Below, one piece after another: positions 1 through 8,883 of a DNA stretch of 61,291 bases. This stretch comes from an uncultured Opitutaceae bacterium. GTDB taxonomy: Bacteria > Verrucomicrobiota > Verrucomicrobiia > Opitutales > Opitutaceae. Positions within the stretch are counted from its first letter, which is position 1; every line of letters starts with the position of its first letter. A model generated the notes under the pieces. The model saw only the letters and a list, made by a program, of their open reading frames with translations. It was not told where the DNA came from and made no database searches. Where the stretch lies: NCBI GenBank assembly GCA_903929355.1, contig CAIYUN010000023.1, positions 1 to 61,291 of the forward strand. The letters are read 5' to 3'. Made by a program: the position numbers and the translations under genes.

Positions 1-866
1 CCGCCCGCGCCGCCCGCGCCGCCCGCGCCCCCGCCCCCGCCCCCACCACGTCGGCCGCCGGCGCCGCCACCGGCACGGCCACCAGCGAATGCGCCGCCGG
101 CGACGCTCCCCGTTGTGGCGAGTCCGTTGGCACCGCCTGTGTCCGTGGGACCGCCCGCATAGGTGTTGGCACCGGAGAGGGTGAAGGTGCCGCTGCCGGT
201 CTTGATTAAGGTGTTGGGGCCCTGCAATTCCGGCCCACCCGGCGGACGAGGATTGTCCGGCGGAAGAGTTCCGGAGCCGGCACCGCCAAAGGCAACTGAA
301 TCTTTCAGCGCCCGGGCCGGGACAGGCGCGGCCGGCAGCGGAAGGGGCTGGCCCAACTTTTCGGCAATGGTCACATCCCTCGCGGACCCGGCGGTCAACG
401 GCGGCTCAACTGGCCCATTGCCCCCTCCAACCACGGAGGAGCTGATGACCGCCACGGCCGGGGGCGCGGCCACCCGGTTCACCGCGACCACTTGGGTTGG
501 GGTCAGGCCCGGCTCCACCGGGTGGTGCAGCCAGATGAGAAGGGCGAAGCACGCGGCGGCGGCTGTCGCCACCCAGAGAAAAAACGGGCCGCGAATGATT
601 TTTGCGGGGTGCGACGGTGCCGGGGAAGCCGTTTCCGGCAGCGGGGCGGGAACCGTCAACGCCTCGACCACCGGAGCCGGTTCGGCGGCGAGCGAACGCC
701 GCAGTTGGGCGGAAAAGGCGCGGATTTTGTTCACCTCGGCGGCGAGCGCCGGGTCGGCGGACACGGCGGCGGCGACGGCGGCCCGCTCCCCGCCGGTGAG
801 CTCGCCGAGGGCAAAAGCAGTCAGACGCGGATCGTCGGCGGAAATCTTTTTAGGCTGGTCGTTCAT
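1..866 (-). CDS. Membrane partner of ECF sigma factor, 5' part only (cut by window edge)
   Basis: The reading frame opens at ATG 866 and is still open at base 1, so only about 288 N-terminal residues are visible. Residues 1-90 resemble the short cytoplasmic N-terminus of anti-sigma-like proteins (phrases such as LTAFALGEL and ERAAVAAAVSADPAL). A single TM segment lies near residues 92-112 (FFLWVATAAAACFALLIWL). A Pro/Ala-rich linker follows, then a short stretch like the autotransporter-associated beta-strand repeat near residues 218-236 (TGSGTFTLSGANTY), and then a Gly-rich run at the window edge. It starts 30 bp downstream of the sigma gene on the same strand. In Verrucomicrobiota and Planctomycetes this N-terminus often precedes a von Willebrand A domain; that domain would lie outside the window, so its presence is inference. 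Anti-sigma activity is inferred from position only. Confidence 0.6.
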   Translation of the reverse strand, partial: MNDQPKKISADDPRLTAFALGELTGGERAAVAAAVSADPALAAEVNKIRAFSAQLRRSLAAEPAPVVEALTVPAPLPETASPAPSHPAKIIRGPFFLWVATAAAACFALLIWLHHPVEPGLTPTQVVAVNRVAAPPAVAVISSSVVGGGNGPVEPPLTAGSARDVTIAEKLGQPLPLPAAPVPARALKDSVAFGGAGSGTLPPDNPRPPGGPELQGPNTLIKTGSGTFTLSGANTYAGGPTDTGGANGLATTGSVAGGAFAGGRAGGGAGGRRGGGGGGGAGGAGGAG

Positions 867-896
867 GGTGTGGTCTCCGGTGGGGCGGGCAAAGGA

Positions 897-1427
897 TCAG
901 GGTTGCAGGGCGGCAAAATCCGCGCGCAGGCGGCGGAGGGCGGTGTGGAGCAGGAATCCGACATTGGACACCGACAGGGCGGTGATGCGGCTAATCTCCT
1001 CGTAGCTGAAGTTATTTTGAAATTTGAGGCGGACGACCTCCTGCTGGTTGGGCGGGAGGCGGTCCACGAGGCGCAGAAGCGCGTCGTGGGTCTCGGTGCG
1101 CTCCAAGGTGGCACCGGGGCGGGGATCGGCGGCGATCGGAAGCGCGTCGGACGGAAGGGCATCGAGGCTTTTCATCCGGCCCTCCTGGCGCAGCACATCC
1201 ACGGCGCGGTGGCGGCAAACGGTGAAGAGCCATTCAACGAGATGGCCGTCCACCTTGTCAGCCGGCTGCGCCATGAGCCGGACAAACGTGTCCTGGACGA
1301 CGTCCTGCGCGCGGTCAGCATCGCCGACGAGGCGGGTCGCATAACGGAGGAGCGGCGCGTGATGGAGCGCAAAGGCCCCTGAGAGAGTTTCTCCGGTGGT
1401 GGTGGCATGGGAATCGGGTGGTTTCAT
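897..1427 (-). CDS. ECF-type RNA polymerase sigma factor
   Basis: A 176-residue protein with the sigma-70 family ECF layout. Region 2 is visible as RLVGDADRAQDVVQDTFVRL and the 2.4-like TVCRHRAVDVLRQEGR. Region 4 is visible as DRLPPNQQEVVRLKF followed by SYEEISRITALSVSNVGFLL, the helix-turn-helix that binds the -35 element. It has no extra C-terminal domain. ATG 1427 (MKPPDS) is preferred; an in-frame GTG at 1451 would add eight residues. It directly precedes the TM protein at 866, so the two form a sigma/membrane-partner pair, probably co-transcribed and regulating a surface or stress response. The target regulon is unknown. Confidence 0.9.
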   Translation of the reverse strand: MKPPDSHATTTGETLSGAFALHHAPLLRYATRLVGDADRAQDVVQDTFVRLMAQPADKVDGHLVEWLFTVCRHRAVDVLRQEGRMKSLDALPSDALPIAADPRPGATLERTETHDALLRLVDRLPPNQQEVVRLKFQNNFSYEEISRITALSVSNVGFLLHTALRRLRADFAALQP

Positions 1428-1743
1428 GGGGCGGGGCCGCTGATCTTGCACAGATAAGACGCGGCGGCGGGTGATTCCTTAGAAACTATTTTGCGCGGGG
1501 GGCAGATTGGCGCAGGCGGCGGCCCAGCCTTGGGCGAGGTCAACGGTACGGGGTCGCCGACTCCGGAGCGGGCCAAAGGCATCAGACCGGGGTCACCAAC
1601 CCCGGCTACAACCGGAACGCAAGCGGGTTTCGACAGCTGTTTCAAAAACTGCGGTGGAGCCGCCCGGTCGCGATGACCACTTTGGCCGTGACACGGTGGG
1701 GGACCAAGGCACTTGATCTTTGTCGTTCAAATCGATCAAACCC

Positions 1744-2199
1744 ATGTCAAGCAACGCCCGGACAACCCCGATCCCAGCCGCGCCCTCCCCACAGGATTTC
1801 GACGAGCTGGCAGACCTGGCCCTCGTGGCCATGCGGAAACTCGCGGTCGAGCTCAACATCAAGGGTGTCGCGTTGGTGGCCCATGCGCCGGGTGACACCG
1901 TCACCGGCTGGTCATCGAAGATGGCGGTGGTCGGCATCAGGATCCGGCCCGCCAGCGCCACCAAAAGCGCGGCCAACCTGCTCGCGATCGCCTACAGCAA
2001 GGCGGCGGAAATGGCGGACACGTTGCAACACAGCGGCAGTTCCGGCCGGGCACCGTTTTCAGGCGAACTGGGGTATGGCGGCGGGAGAATGGCCCGGGGC
2101 AAGACGGGGATCCTGCTGGCCGCGTTCAGCGGCGGACCCGCCGAGGATGACGCGAAGGTGTCGCAGGCGGGGCTGGACGTGTTCGCCGGGAAGCTGTGA
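1744..2199 (+). CDS. GlcG/HbpS-like (DUF336-type) protein
   Basis: A 151-residue protein without signal peptide or TM segment. The pattern fits the GlcG/HbpS family: an N-terminal helix (FDELADLALVAMRKLAVEL), a strand ending in VALVAHAPGD, a middle region IAYSKAAEMADTL, and a C-terminal strand and helix GILLAAFSGGPAEDDAKVSQAGLD that matches the family's (G)V(S)GG(xx)EQD(xx)(V)(xx)AGL block. Members bind heme or small ligands, or accompany glycolate oxidase, but no such gene is adjacent. ATG 1744 is chosen; a TTG at 1720 is in frame. It is a lone gene between a divergent sigma operon and glyA. Function beyond the family is not assignable. Confidence 0.6.
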   Translation: MSSNARTTPIPAAPSPQDFDELADLALVAMRKLAVELNIKGVALVAHAPGDTVTGWSSKMAVVGIRIRPASATKSAANLLAIAYSKAAEMADTLQHSGSSGRAPFSGELGYGGGRMARGKTGILLAAFSGGPAEDDAKVSQAGLDVFAGKL

Positions 2200-2226
2200 G
2201 TGCGGCTGGCCGAGTATTCGACCATC

Positions 2227-2240
2227 GCCTGCAAGCAGGC
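2227..2240. repeat. REP-like 14-bp palindrome
   Basis: GCCTGC-AA-GCAGGC is a perfect inverted repeat in the gap between the GlcG-like gene and the convergent glyA. The surrounding text (tcGCCTGCAAGCAGGCtcctacca) resembles REP-type palindromes seen in intergenic DNA of many high-GC bacteria. It may act as a transcript 3' end or be a mobile repeat. Confidence 0.45.
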
Positions 2241-2331
2241 TCCTACCACGGAGGGCGACCAAGGGTGCCGGTGTTTGATATTCCAATTTGGAACATCAAA
2301 AGCGAGAAGGTCGGATGGAGACCAGGCGGCG

Positions 2332-3597
2332 TCAGAGGACGTAGGGCAGCGGAAAACGGCCGGTGAGCGCGGCCACGCGGGTCTTGGTGGCGGCGAGGGC
2401 GTCGGCCTCAGCGGGGGTCCCGATGGCCTTGAGGACCGTGTCGATGCAGCCGGCGATCTCCTCCATGTCCTTTTCAACCATGCCGCGCGTAGTCACCGCG
2501 GGGGTGCCGAGGCGGATGCCGGAGGCCTGGAAGGGCGAGCGCGTCTCGAAGGGCACGGTGTTCTTGTTGCAGGTGATATGGGCGAGATCGAGGGTCTCCT
2601 GGGCCTTCTTGGCGGTGAGCTCGGGCAGGTTGGCGCGGAGGTCCACGAGAAAGAGGTGGTTGTCGGTGCCGCCGGAGACCACCCGGTAACCGCGCGACTG
2701 CATCGCGGCGCAGAGGGCGCGCGAGTTTTTGATGATCTGGGCCGAGTAGACCTTGAACTCCGGCTTGAGGCACTCGAGGAAGCAAACCGCCTTGGCGGCG
2801 ATCACGTGCATGAGCGGACCGCCCTGGGCACCGGGGAACACGGCGGAGTCCACCGCCTTGGCGTGCGCGGCGCGGCAGAGGATGAGGCCGCCGCGGGGCC
2901 CGCGCAGGGTCTTGTGCGTGGTGGTCGTCACAAAATCGGCGTGCGCGACGGGCGACGGGTGCAGCCCGGAGGCGACGAGGCCAGCGATGTGCGCGATGTC
3001 GGCGAAAAGAAACGCGCCAACCGAGCGCGCGATCTCACCCATGCGGGCAAAGTCGATGACGCGCGAGTAGGCGCTCGCCCCGACGGTGATCATCTTCGGC
3101 TGCTCGCGGAGGGCGGTGGCGGCCAGCTCATCGTAGTCGATCAGGCCGGTGTCCTCGCGGACGCCGTACTGGACAAAGCGGTACAGCTTGCCGGAAAAGT
3201 TGGCCGGGTTGCCGTGGGTGAGGTGGCCGCCATGGCTGAGGTTCATGCCGAGGATCTTGTCGCCGGGCTGAAGCACCGAAGTGTAGACGGCAAAGTTGGC
3301 CTGCGAGCCGGAGTGGGGCTGGACGTTGGCGTGTTCGGCGCCGAAGAGCCGTTTGGCCCGCTCGAGGGCGAGGGTCTCGACCTTGTCCACCTGCTCGCAG
3401 CCACCGTACCAGCGTTTGCCCGGGTAGCCCTCGGCGTATTTGTTGGTCAGCACGCTGCCCTGCGCCTGCATGACGGCGGGATAGGTGAAATTTTCCGAGG
3501 CGATCAGCTCGATGTGGCCCTGCTGGCGGGCAAATTCGGCGGTGATGGCGGACCAGATCTCGGGGTCCAGGGAGGAGAGCGGCGAGGCGTTGAGCAT
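2332..3597 (-). CDS. glyA: Serine hydroxymethyltransferase
   Basis: Catalyses interconversion of serine and glycine with tetrahydrofolate, feeding one-carbon metabolism; PLP enzyme in the cytoplasm. The 421-residue product has the family's usual length and clear signatures: [18 protein letters not shown] near the start, [34 protein letters not shown], and the PLP-lysine block [18 protein letters not shown] 3597 (MLNASPLSS) is chosen because the 33 upstream in-frame residues look like translated intergenic DNA. It stands alone, convergent with the gene at 1744. The upstream 446-bp gap holds a repeat element rather than another gene. Confidence 0.97.
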   Translation of the reverse strand: MLNASPLSSLDPEIWSAITAEFARQQGHIELIASENFTYPAVMQAQGSVLTNKYAEGYPGKRWYGGCEQVDKVETLALERAKRLFGAEHANVQPHSGSQANFAVYTSVLQPGDKILGMNLSHGGHLTHGNPANFSGKLYRFVQYGVREDTGLIDYDELAATALREQPKMITVGASAYSRVIDFARMGEIARSVGAFLFADIAHIAGLVASGLHPSPVAHADFVTTTTHKTLRGPRGGLILCRAAHAKAVDSAVFPGAQGGPLMHVIAAKAVCFLECLKPEFKVYSAQIIKNSRALCAAMQSRGYRVVSGGTDNHLFLVDLRANLPELTAKKAQETLDLAHITCNKNTVPFETRSPFQASGIRLGTPAVTTRGMVEKDMEEIAGCIDTVLKAIGTPAEADALAATKTRVAALTGRFPLPYVL

Positions 3598-3719
3598 GGT
3601 GAGGAAAGTGCGGAAGGCGGAAGGCTGAGGGCGGAATGGCAAGACGGAAAGGGAGAGGCTCGCGCAACGGGGCCAAGGAGGCAAAGAAAAATCCACGGGG
3701 CGCGGGCCGGCGCGCCTGA

Positions 3720-3962
3720 TGATTCACGAAGGAAGGGATGGGGCGACCACAAGGACGGGGTCTTCGCCTATGACCTACCCAAACAAAAACCTGCAACCAC
3801 TTATTCACACTAATTTGCACTGATCCGATCCTCAGCATCAGTGTTCATAAGTGTCAATCAGTGGTTGATACCCGACCGTTGGAAAAGTTCTCATCCAAGT
3901 TTTCCAAGAGTTGTGGGTCATTCATAATCATTGGGTTGGAATCATCCATGAATCGGCACTGG
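3720..3962 (+). mobile_element. MITE-like repeat, copy A (~243 bp)
   Basis: Nearly all of this segment reappears in reverse complement at 38821-39064. The two copies share both ends (TGATTCACGAAGGAAGG at one end, AATCGGCAYTGG at the other) and the intervening sequence with scattered substitutions. It is AT-richer than its surroundings and non-coding. Copy A is flanked by a perfect 16-bp direct repeat, GGGCCGGCGCGCCTGA, at 3704-3719 and 3962-3977, which looks like a target-site duplication. Inside is an imperfect inverted pair (3797-3824 and 3837-3864) made of ~10-bp units of the type CACTNATNCA. No transposase is present, so any mobility would depend on a gene elsewhere. Confidence 0.75.
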
Positions 3963-4043
3963 GGCCGGCGCGCCTGACACAGGCGGGGTGACACCAACCC
4001 GCGCGGACCCAATCGCGGGGTGAGGGCACCCCGCCCACAGGGA

Positions 4044-4532
4044 TCAACCCGGCCGGGCGGTGAGCTTTTTCAGGAACTCGACCAGCGAGGGCAGGGCCTC
4101 GACCAGCTCGTCGCGGCAAGTCTCGTAGAGCGGGAGTGGACCGCCGTAGGGATCGGGGACCTCGCGGTCAGCGGGCACGGGCAGGAACTCGCGGAAGAGA
4201 TGGACGTGGGGCGGTGGCGGGTCGAACAGCAGGTGGATGAGCGCCCGGTGGCCCTCGGTCATGCAGAGCACGGCCACGGCGTCGCCCAGCAGCTCCCGCG
4301 TGAGAGGGACGCTGCGCTGGCCGGTGAGATCCAGGCCGACCTTCTTGAGCGCCAGGACGGAGTTGGCGGAAACGGGATCGCCAGCCCGGGCGGAGACCCC
4401 GGCCGAAACCACCCGGAGCGAACGCAGCGGCTCGGGCTGCGCGGCGAGCGCGTGCGAGAGGAGCGCGGCCGCCATCGGGCTGCGGCAGATGTTCGCGGTG
4501 CAAACGGTGACAATGGTTCCGGGCTTGGCCAT
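4044..4532 (-). CDS. Low-molecular-weight protein-tyrosine-phosphatase
   Basis: A 162-residue cytoplasmic phosphatase of the LMW-PTP / arsenate-reductase-like fold. The phosphate-binding loop CxxxxxR-S is seen near the N-terminus as VCTANICRSPMAAAL, and the general-acid DPYG motif is present in the C-terminal half (EVPDPYGGPLPLYE). Members dephosphorylate tyrosine on proteins, often in exopolysaccharide control, but no tyrosine kinase is adjacent. ATG 4532 (MAKPG) fixes the N-terminus; the frame stays open much further upstream, but that stretch is the antisense of kdpA. It is divergent from the kdp cassette, with a 387-bp gap between. Confidence 0.9.
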   Translation of the reverse strand: MAKPGTIVTVCTANICRSPMAAALLSHALAAQPEPLRSLRVVSAGVSARAGDPVSANSVLALKKVGLDLTGQRSVPLTRELLGDAVAVLCMTEGHRALIHLLFDPPPPHVHLFREFLPVPADREVPDPYGGPLPLYETCRDELVEALPSLVEFLKKLTARPG

Positions 4533-4607
4533 GCGGTTGCCCCCAAGCGGACACAAATTGACGGGAAATGCAACCCTCCACGCCACCGGTGGGCCAAGGG
4601 CGGAGGA

Positions 4608-4672
4608 CGCTAATCTTTTCTTAGCGGGATTCGCACCGCTCTTAATTAGGCAGCCAGAACGGAGGCGTGTAA
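4608..4672 (+). promoter_or_regulatory. Conserved upstream element of kdp cassette 1
   Basis: Begins with a dyad CGCTAA-N7-TTAGCG (4608-4626), followed by CTCTTAATTAGGC (4639-4651), a 15-bp spacer, then GTGTAA (4667-4672). The same order occurs upstream of the second kdp cassette, with the 13-mer and the 15-bp spacing identical while surrounding bases differ. It is much AT-richer than the window. The likely reading is an operator dyad plus promoter; a structured leader is an alternative. No KdpD/KdpE is in the window. Confidence 0.6.
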
Positions 4673-4714
4673 GGTTGGCGCCAGCATGAACGCACCAACC
4701 ATTCATTGAAGCTA

Positions 4715-4861
4715 GGTGACCGGTTTCAGCCCGGTCACCAGCGGCGGGGTTGCTTCCAACATGGGCACGAAAAGTTCGCCGGCAACACCGCACCCGACGC
4801 AGGGCTTCACGCCATTCTCCTCGTAGCCATGACGGCCTCCGCCGTCTGATGGCGTACGCCA
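4715..4861 (+). promoter_or_regulatory. Structured leader of kdpA1: three dyads
   Basis: Between the shared promoter-like element and kdpA1 lie three perfect dyads. The first is a 9-bp stem GGTGACCGG / CCGGTCACC with a 7-nt loop (4715-4739). The second is GACGGC-CTCC-GCCGTC (4831-4846). The third is the palindrome TGGCGTACGCCA (4850-4861). The first could act as an attenuator hairpin or be a REP-like repeat. No c-di-AMP riboswitch signature was recognised. A 7-codon reading frame (ATG 4686, stop 4709) precedes it and sits where cassette 2 has a 29-residue peptide. Confidence 0.35.
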
Positions 4862-4919
4862 CCAGGCTCCCGGCCGAAGGCGCAAGATCCGGAATAATCC
4901 ACCCTCCGCAGTTCCCACC

Positions 4920-6761
4920 ATGACCACCAACGAAATCATCCAAATTGTCCTCTTTTTTGGCATTGGCATAGCGCTGACACCCATACTCGGGCGCTTCATG
5001 TTCAAAGTCTACACGGGGGAGAAGACCTGGCTGCACCCCGTGCTTCAACCGGTCGAGAAGCTGGTCTATTGGGCGACCGGCATAGACCCAGCCGAGGAGA
5101 TGACGTGGCTGCGCTACCTCTGGGCCGTGGTGCTCATGACCACGGTCGGCTTTGCGTCCCTGATGGCGATCCTCATGACGCAAAAATGGCTGCCCTTCAA
5201 CCCGGCGGGTCAGGACAACCTCTCGTGGCATCTGGCGTTCAACACTGCCTGGAGCTTCACCTGCAACGCCGACTGGCAGTCCTACTCGGGGGAGGCGGTG
5301 ATGAGCTATTTTTCCCAGACGATCGGCCTGTCGGTGCACCAGTTTATCAGCGGTGCGGCCGGACTCGCAATCCTGGTGGCGGTGGGCCGGGCCTTGAAAC
5401 GCGCCTCGGTCAAAACCATCGGCAACTTCTGGGTGGACCTCACCCGCGGCACGATCTATATCGTGATTCCGCTGTCCATCCTCTGGGCGATCCCGCTGGC
5501 GTGGCAAGGGGTGCCGCAGGCCTGGCAGAATTACGCGACCGCGAAACTGGTCGAGCCCTACACCACGTCGGTGCCGAAGCTGGACGACAAGGGCAACGCC
5601 ATCACCAAGTCGGTGCCCAAGACCGACGACAAGGGCCAGGCGGTCAAGGACGACAAAGGACAGCCCGTCATGGTGGACCAACCCGTGATGGTGGACCAAA
5701 AAGTGGACGAGCAAATCATCCCGGTCGGCCCGGTGGCGTCGTTCGAGTCGTGCAAACAGCTCTTCACCAATGGCGGCGGCTGGTTTGGCGTGAACAGCGC
5801 CCACCCCCTGGAAAACCCGACGCCGCTCGCGAACTTTCTCGAGCTGCTCGCCATCATCATCGTGCCGATGGCGCAGGTATTCATGTTTGGCCTGCTGGTC
5901 GGCAATGTGAAGCACGCGTGGTGCATCTTTGCGGTGATGCTTGGTTTGTATGTGGCCTCGTTTGGCGTCGCCTGGTGGGCGGAGGTGCAGCCCAACCCGG
6001 TCACCGACAACATCGTGCCGCACATGGAGGGCAAGGAACAGCGGGAGGGCGTGATGAACAGCGTGCTGTGGGGCATCTCCGCCACCGCCATCGACAACGG
6101 TTCGGTGAACTCCATGCACGACAGTTGGATGCCGCTGGCCGGACTGATGCCGATGTGGAATATCCTGGTCGGCGAGATCGAGTTCGGCGGCATCGGCTGC
6201 GGCATGTATTGCATGCTCTTCCATATCCTCATCACCGTCTTCATTGCCGGACTGATGATTGGGCGAACACCGGAGTATCTGGGCAAAAAACTGGACGCGT
6301 GGTGCGCGACCTGGGCGGTCATCGGGGTCCTGCTGCCCAACGCCGCGTGCCTGATCCCGACCGCGATGTCGGTCGTGATGGACGCGGGCACCTCGAGCAT
6401 GGCCAACCAGGGCCCGCACGGCTTGAGCGAGGTGCTCTACGCCTTCGGCGAGGCGGCGAACAACAATGGCAGCGCCTTTGCCGGTCTCAACGCGAACACC
6501 CCCTGGTATGACGTGGCCCTCGGCGTGGCCATCATCATCGGCCGGTTCGCGCCCATCGCCGCGGCGCTCGCCATTGTCGGCCGGCTGGCGTCGAAAAAGA
6601 CGGTCGAACCCTCCGCCGGCACGCTGCCGACGCACGGGTGGACCTTTGGGCTCACGCTCACCGGCGTTATCATCATCGTCGCCGCGCTCACCTTTTTCCC
6701 CGCGCTGTGCCTCGGGCCGTTCATTGAGCACGGACTGATGCTGGCCGGCCGCACCTTTTAA
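4920..6761 (+). CDS. kdpA: Potassium-transporting ATPase, KdpA channel subunit (divergent copy 1)
   Basis: Inner-membrane K+-selective subunit of the KdpFABC pump; 613 residues against about 557 in E. coli. Four pore-loop regions are recognisable but altered: loop 1 reads [12 protein letters not shown] (residues ~113-124; usual TNTNWQSYSGE), loop 2 [20 protein letters not shown] (~281-300; usual [20 protein letters not shown]), and loop 3 [10 protein letters not shown] (~393-402; usual CGAVNAMHDS). Loop 4 [10 protein letters not shown] is canonical. The central glycines remain. A ~50-residue hydrophilic insert (~215-268) with SVPKxDDKG and VMVDQ repeats sits before loop 2 and is shared with copy 2. 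It is first in the operon, 20 bp before kdpB. The changed loops suggest altered affinity or selectivity; that is inference. Confidence 0.93.
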   Translation: MTTNEIIQIVLFFGIGIALTPILGRFMFKVYTGEKTWLHPVLQPVEKLVYWATGIDPAEEMTWLRYLWAVVLMTTVGFASLMAILMTQKWLPFNPAGQDNLSWHLAFNTAWSFTCNADWQSYSGEAVMSYFSQTIGLSVHQFISGAAGLAILVAVGRALKRASVKTIGNFWVDLTRGTIYIVIPLSILWAIPLAWQGVPQAWQNYATAKLVEPYTTSVPKLDDKGNAITKSVPKTDDKGQAVKDDKGQPVMVDQPVMVDQKVDEQIIPVGPVASFESCKQLFTNGGGWFGVNSAHPLENPTPLANFLELLAIIIVPMAQVFMFGLLVGNVKHAWCIFAVMLGLYVASFGVAWWAEVQPNPVTDNIVPHMEGKEQREGVMNSVLWGISATAIDNGSVNSMHDSWMPLAGLMPMWNILVGEIEFGGIGCGMYCMLFHILITVFIAGLMIGRTPEYLGKKLDAWCATWAVIGVLLPNAACLIPTAMSVVMDAGTSSMANQGPHGLSEVLYAFGEAANNNGSAFAGLNANTPWYDVALGVAIIIGRFAPIAAALAIVGRLASKKTVEPSAGTLPTHGWTFGLTLTGVIIIVAALTFFPALCLGPFIEHGLMLAGRTF

Positions 6762-6781
6762 CCTCGGAGAATTTTTTCACC

Positions 6782-8860
6782 ATGAGCACAAGTTTCAAAA
6801 TCAACTATTCCTCGCTGATCCGCCAGGCGGTGATTGACTCGTTCAAAAAGCTGCACCCACGCGACGAGATCAAAAACCTCGTCATGTTCGTGGTGTGGCT
6901 CGGCTCGATTCTCACCACCCTCTGGCTCTTCAAGGACTGCTCGCGCTTCAACGTGCAGATCTGCCTGTGGCTGTGGTTCACCTGCCTCTTCGCCAACTTC
7001 GCCGAGGCGATGGCCGAGGGCCGGGGCAAGGCGCACGCGGACGAACTGCGCAAGATGCGCACCAAGACGGTCGCCAAGAAGCTGGTCAATGGCAAGGAGG
7101 TCTCCGTGCCGAGCAGCGAGCTCAAGATCGGCGACCGGGTGGTCTGCACGCCCGGCGACCTGGTGCCCGCCGATGGCGAGGTCGTGGAGGGCATCGCCAC
7201 CGTGGACGAATCGGCGATCACGGGCGAGTCCGCGCCGGTGGTGCGAGAGAGCGGGGGCGACCGCAGCGCCGTGACCGGCGGCACGCGGGTCACGAGCGAC
7301 CGCATCGTCGTCCGGGTGACGGCGGAGGAGGGGAACTCGTTCCTCGACCGGATGATCGCCATGATCGAGGGCGCGCGCCGGCAGCTCACGCCCAACGAGA
7401 TCGCCCTGAACATCGTCCTGGTCAGCCTGACGGCGCTGTTCATCGTCGTGGTGCTGGCGTTGCCGCCCATGGCTCTCTTCAACGAAAAGGCCGCCGGACA
7501 GACCGACGTCGTACTCACCTCACTACCGGTGCTGCTCGCACTGATTGTCTGCCTGATCCCCACGACCATCGGCGGGCTGCTCAGCGCCATCGGCATCGCC
7601 GGCATCGACCGGCTGATGCGCCGCAACGTCCTCGCCACCTCGGGCCGCGCGGTTGAGGCGGCGGGCGACGTCGACGTGCTTCTGCTCGACAAGACGGGCA
7701 CCATCACGCTCGGCAACCGCCAGGCGACGGAGTTCATCCCCGCCCCTGGTGTCGCGCTCGACGTGCTCGCGGACGCCGCCCAGCTCGCCTCGCTCGCGGA
7801 CGAAACGCCCGAGGGTCGCAGCATCGTCACGCTCGCCAAGGAGAAATTCAACCTGCGCGGCCGCGACGTGGCGGGACCGCTTGTCAAATTCGTCCCGTTC
7901 AGCGCGCAGACCCGCATGAGCGGCGTGGACCTGGCCGCGCACGACGGAAAGGCGGCCCGGCAGATCCGCAAGGGTGCGGACGCCAGCGTCCGGGCCTGGG
8001 TGGAGTCACACGGCGGCCTCTATGTGAACGAGGTCGTGGCCGCAGTGGAAAAGATTTCCCGGGCCGGCGGGACGCCGCTGGTCGTGGCGGAGAATGAAAA
8101 TGTCCTGGGCGTCATTCTCCTCAAGGACATCGTCAAGGGCGGCATCAAGGAGCGTTTCGCGCAGCTCCGCACGATGGGCATCCGCACCGTGATGATCACC
8201 GGGGACAACCCGCTGACCGCCGCCGCCATCGCGGCCGAGGCGGGGGTGGACGACTTCATCGCCCAGGCCAAGCCCGAGGACAAGCTGGCGCGCATCCGGC
8301 AGGAGCAGTCCGGCGGCAAGCTCATCGCCATGATCGGCGACGGCACCAACGACGCGCCCTCGCTCGCGCAGGCCGACGTCGGCGTGGCCATGAACTCCGG
8401 CACGCAGGCCGCCCGCGAGGCCGGCAACATGGTGGACCTGGACTCGAACCCGACGAAACTGATCGAGGTCGTGGAGATCGGCAAACAGCTGCTGATGACC
8501 CGCGGCGCGCTGACGACTTTCTCGATCGCGAACGACGTGTCCAAATATTTCGCGATCATCCCCGCGATGTTCGGCATTCTCTATGCCACCAAGCCGGGCG
8601 GGGTCGGCCCGCTCGACAAGATGAACATCATGTATCTGCACTCGCCGGAAAGCGCGATCCTGAGCGCGGTCATCTTCAATGCGCTGATCATTGTCGCCCT
8701 CATCCCGCTCGCGCTCAAGGGCGTGAAATACCAGCCGCTCGGCGCGGCGGTCATCCTGCGCAAGAACATGCTCATCTATGGCGTCGGCGGCATCATTGTG
8801 CCGTTCATTTTCATCAAGCTCATCGACGTGTTGTTGGTGGCGGTCCACCTCGCCCCGTAA
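6782..8860 (+). CDS. kdpB: Potassium-transporting P-type ATPase, KdpB (copy 1)
   Basis: Catalytic P-type ATPase subunit of KdpFABC; 692 residues, normal for the family. Visible motifs: the actuator TGES ([13 protein letters not shown]), including the serine that is phosphorylated to inhibit the E. coli pump; [22 protein letters not shown] in the membrane region (the family-typical PTT where other P-types have CPC); the phosphorylated aspartate in [15 protein letters not shown] near residue 302; and the hinge [19 protein letters not shown]. It lies 20 bp after kdpA and 23 bp before kdpC, consistent with one transcript. Confidence 0.97.
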   Translation: MSTSFKINYSSLIRQAVIDSFKKLHPRDEIKNLVMFVVWLGSILTTLWLFKDCSRFNVQICLWLWFTCLFANFAEAMAEGRGKAHADELRKMRTKTVAKKLVNGKEVSVPSSELKIGDRVVCTPGDLVPADGEVVEGIATVDESAITGESAPVVRESGGDRSAVTGGTRVTSDRIVVRVTAEEGNSFLDRMIAMIEGARRQLTPNEIALNIVLVSLTALFIVVVLALPPMALFNEKAAGQTDVVLTSLPVLLALIVCLIPTTIGGLLSAIGIAGIDRLMRRNVLATSGRAVEAAGDVDVLLLDKTGTITLGNRQATEFIPAPGVALDVLADAAQLASLADETPEGRSIVTLAKEKFNLRGRDVAGPLVKFVPFSAQTRMSGVDLAAHDGKAARQIRKGADASVRAWVESHGGLYVNEVVAAVEKISRAGGTPLVVAENENVLGVILLKDIVKGGIKERFAQLRTMGIRTVMITGDNPLTAAAIAAEAGVDDFIAQAKPEDKLARIRQEQSGGKLIAMIGDGTNDAPSLAQADVGVAMNSGTQAAREAGNMVDLDSNPTKLIEVVEIGKQLLMTRGALTTFSIANDVSKYFAIIPAMFGILYATKPGGVGPLDKMNIMYLHSPESAILSAVIFNALIIVALIPLALKGVKYQPLGAAVILRKNMLIYGVGGIIVPFIFIKLIDVLLVAVHLAP

Positions 8861-8883
8861 GCCCAAACCAGAAAGGCACTCCC

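Noticed and set aside
4680-4919. c-di-AMP (ydaO-type) riboswitch before kdpA1
   Set aside because: Looked for because such riboswitches control K+ uptake in Firmicutes; no matching core was recognised, only simple dyads.
4044-6731. 895-residue open frame antisense to kdpA
   Set aside because: High-GC antisense artefact: only its last ~162 residues (from 4532) are a real protein (LMW phosphatase); the rest mirrors kdpA and has low-complexity Arg/His/Asp composition.
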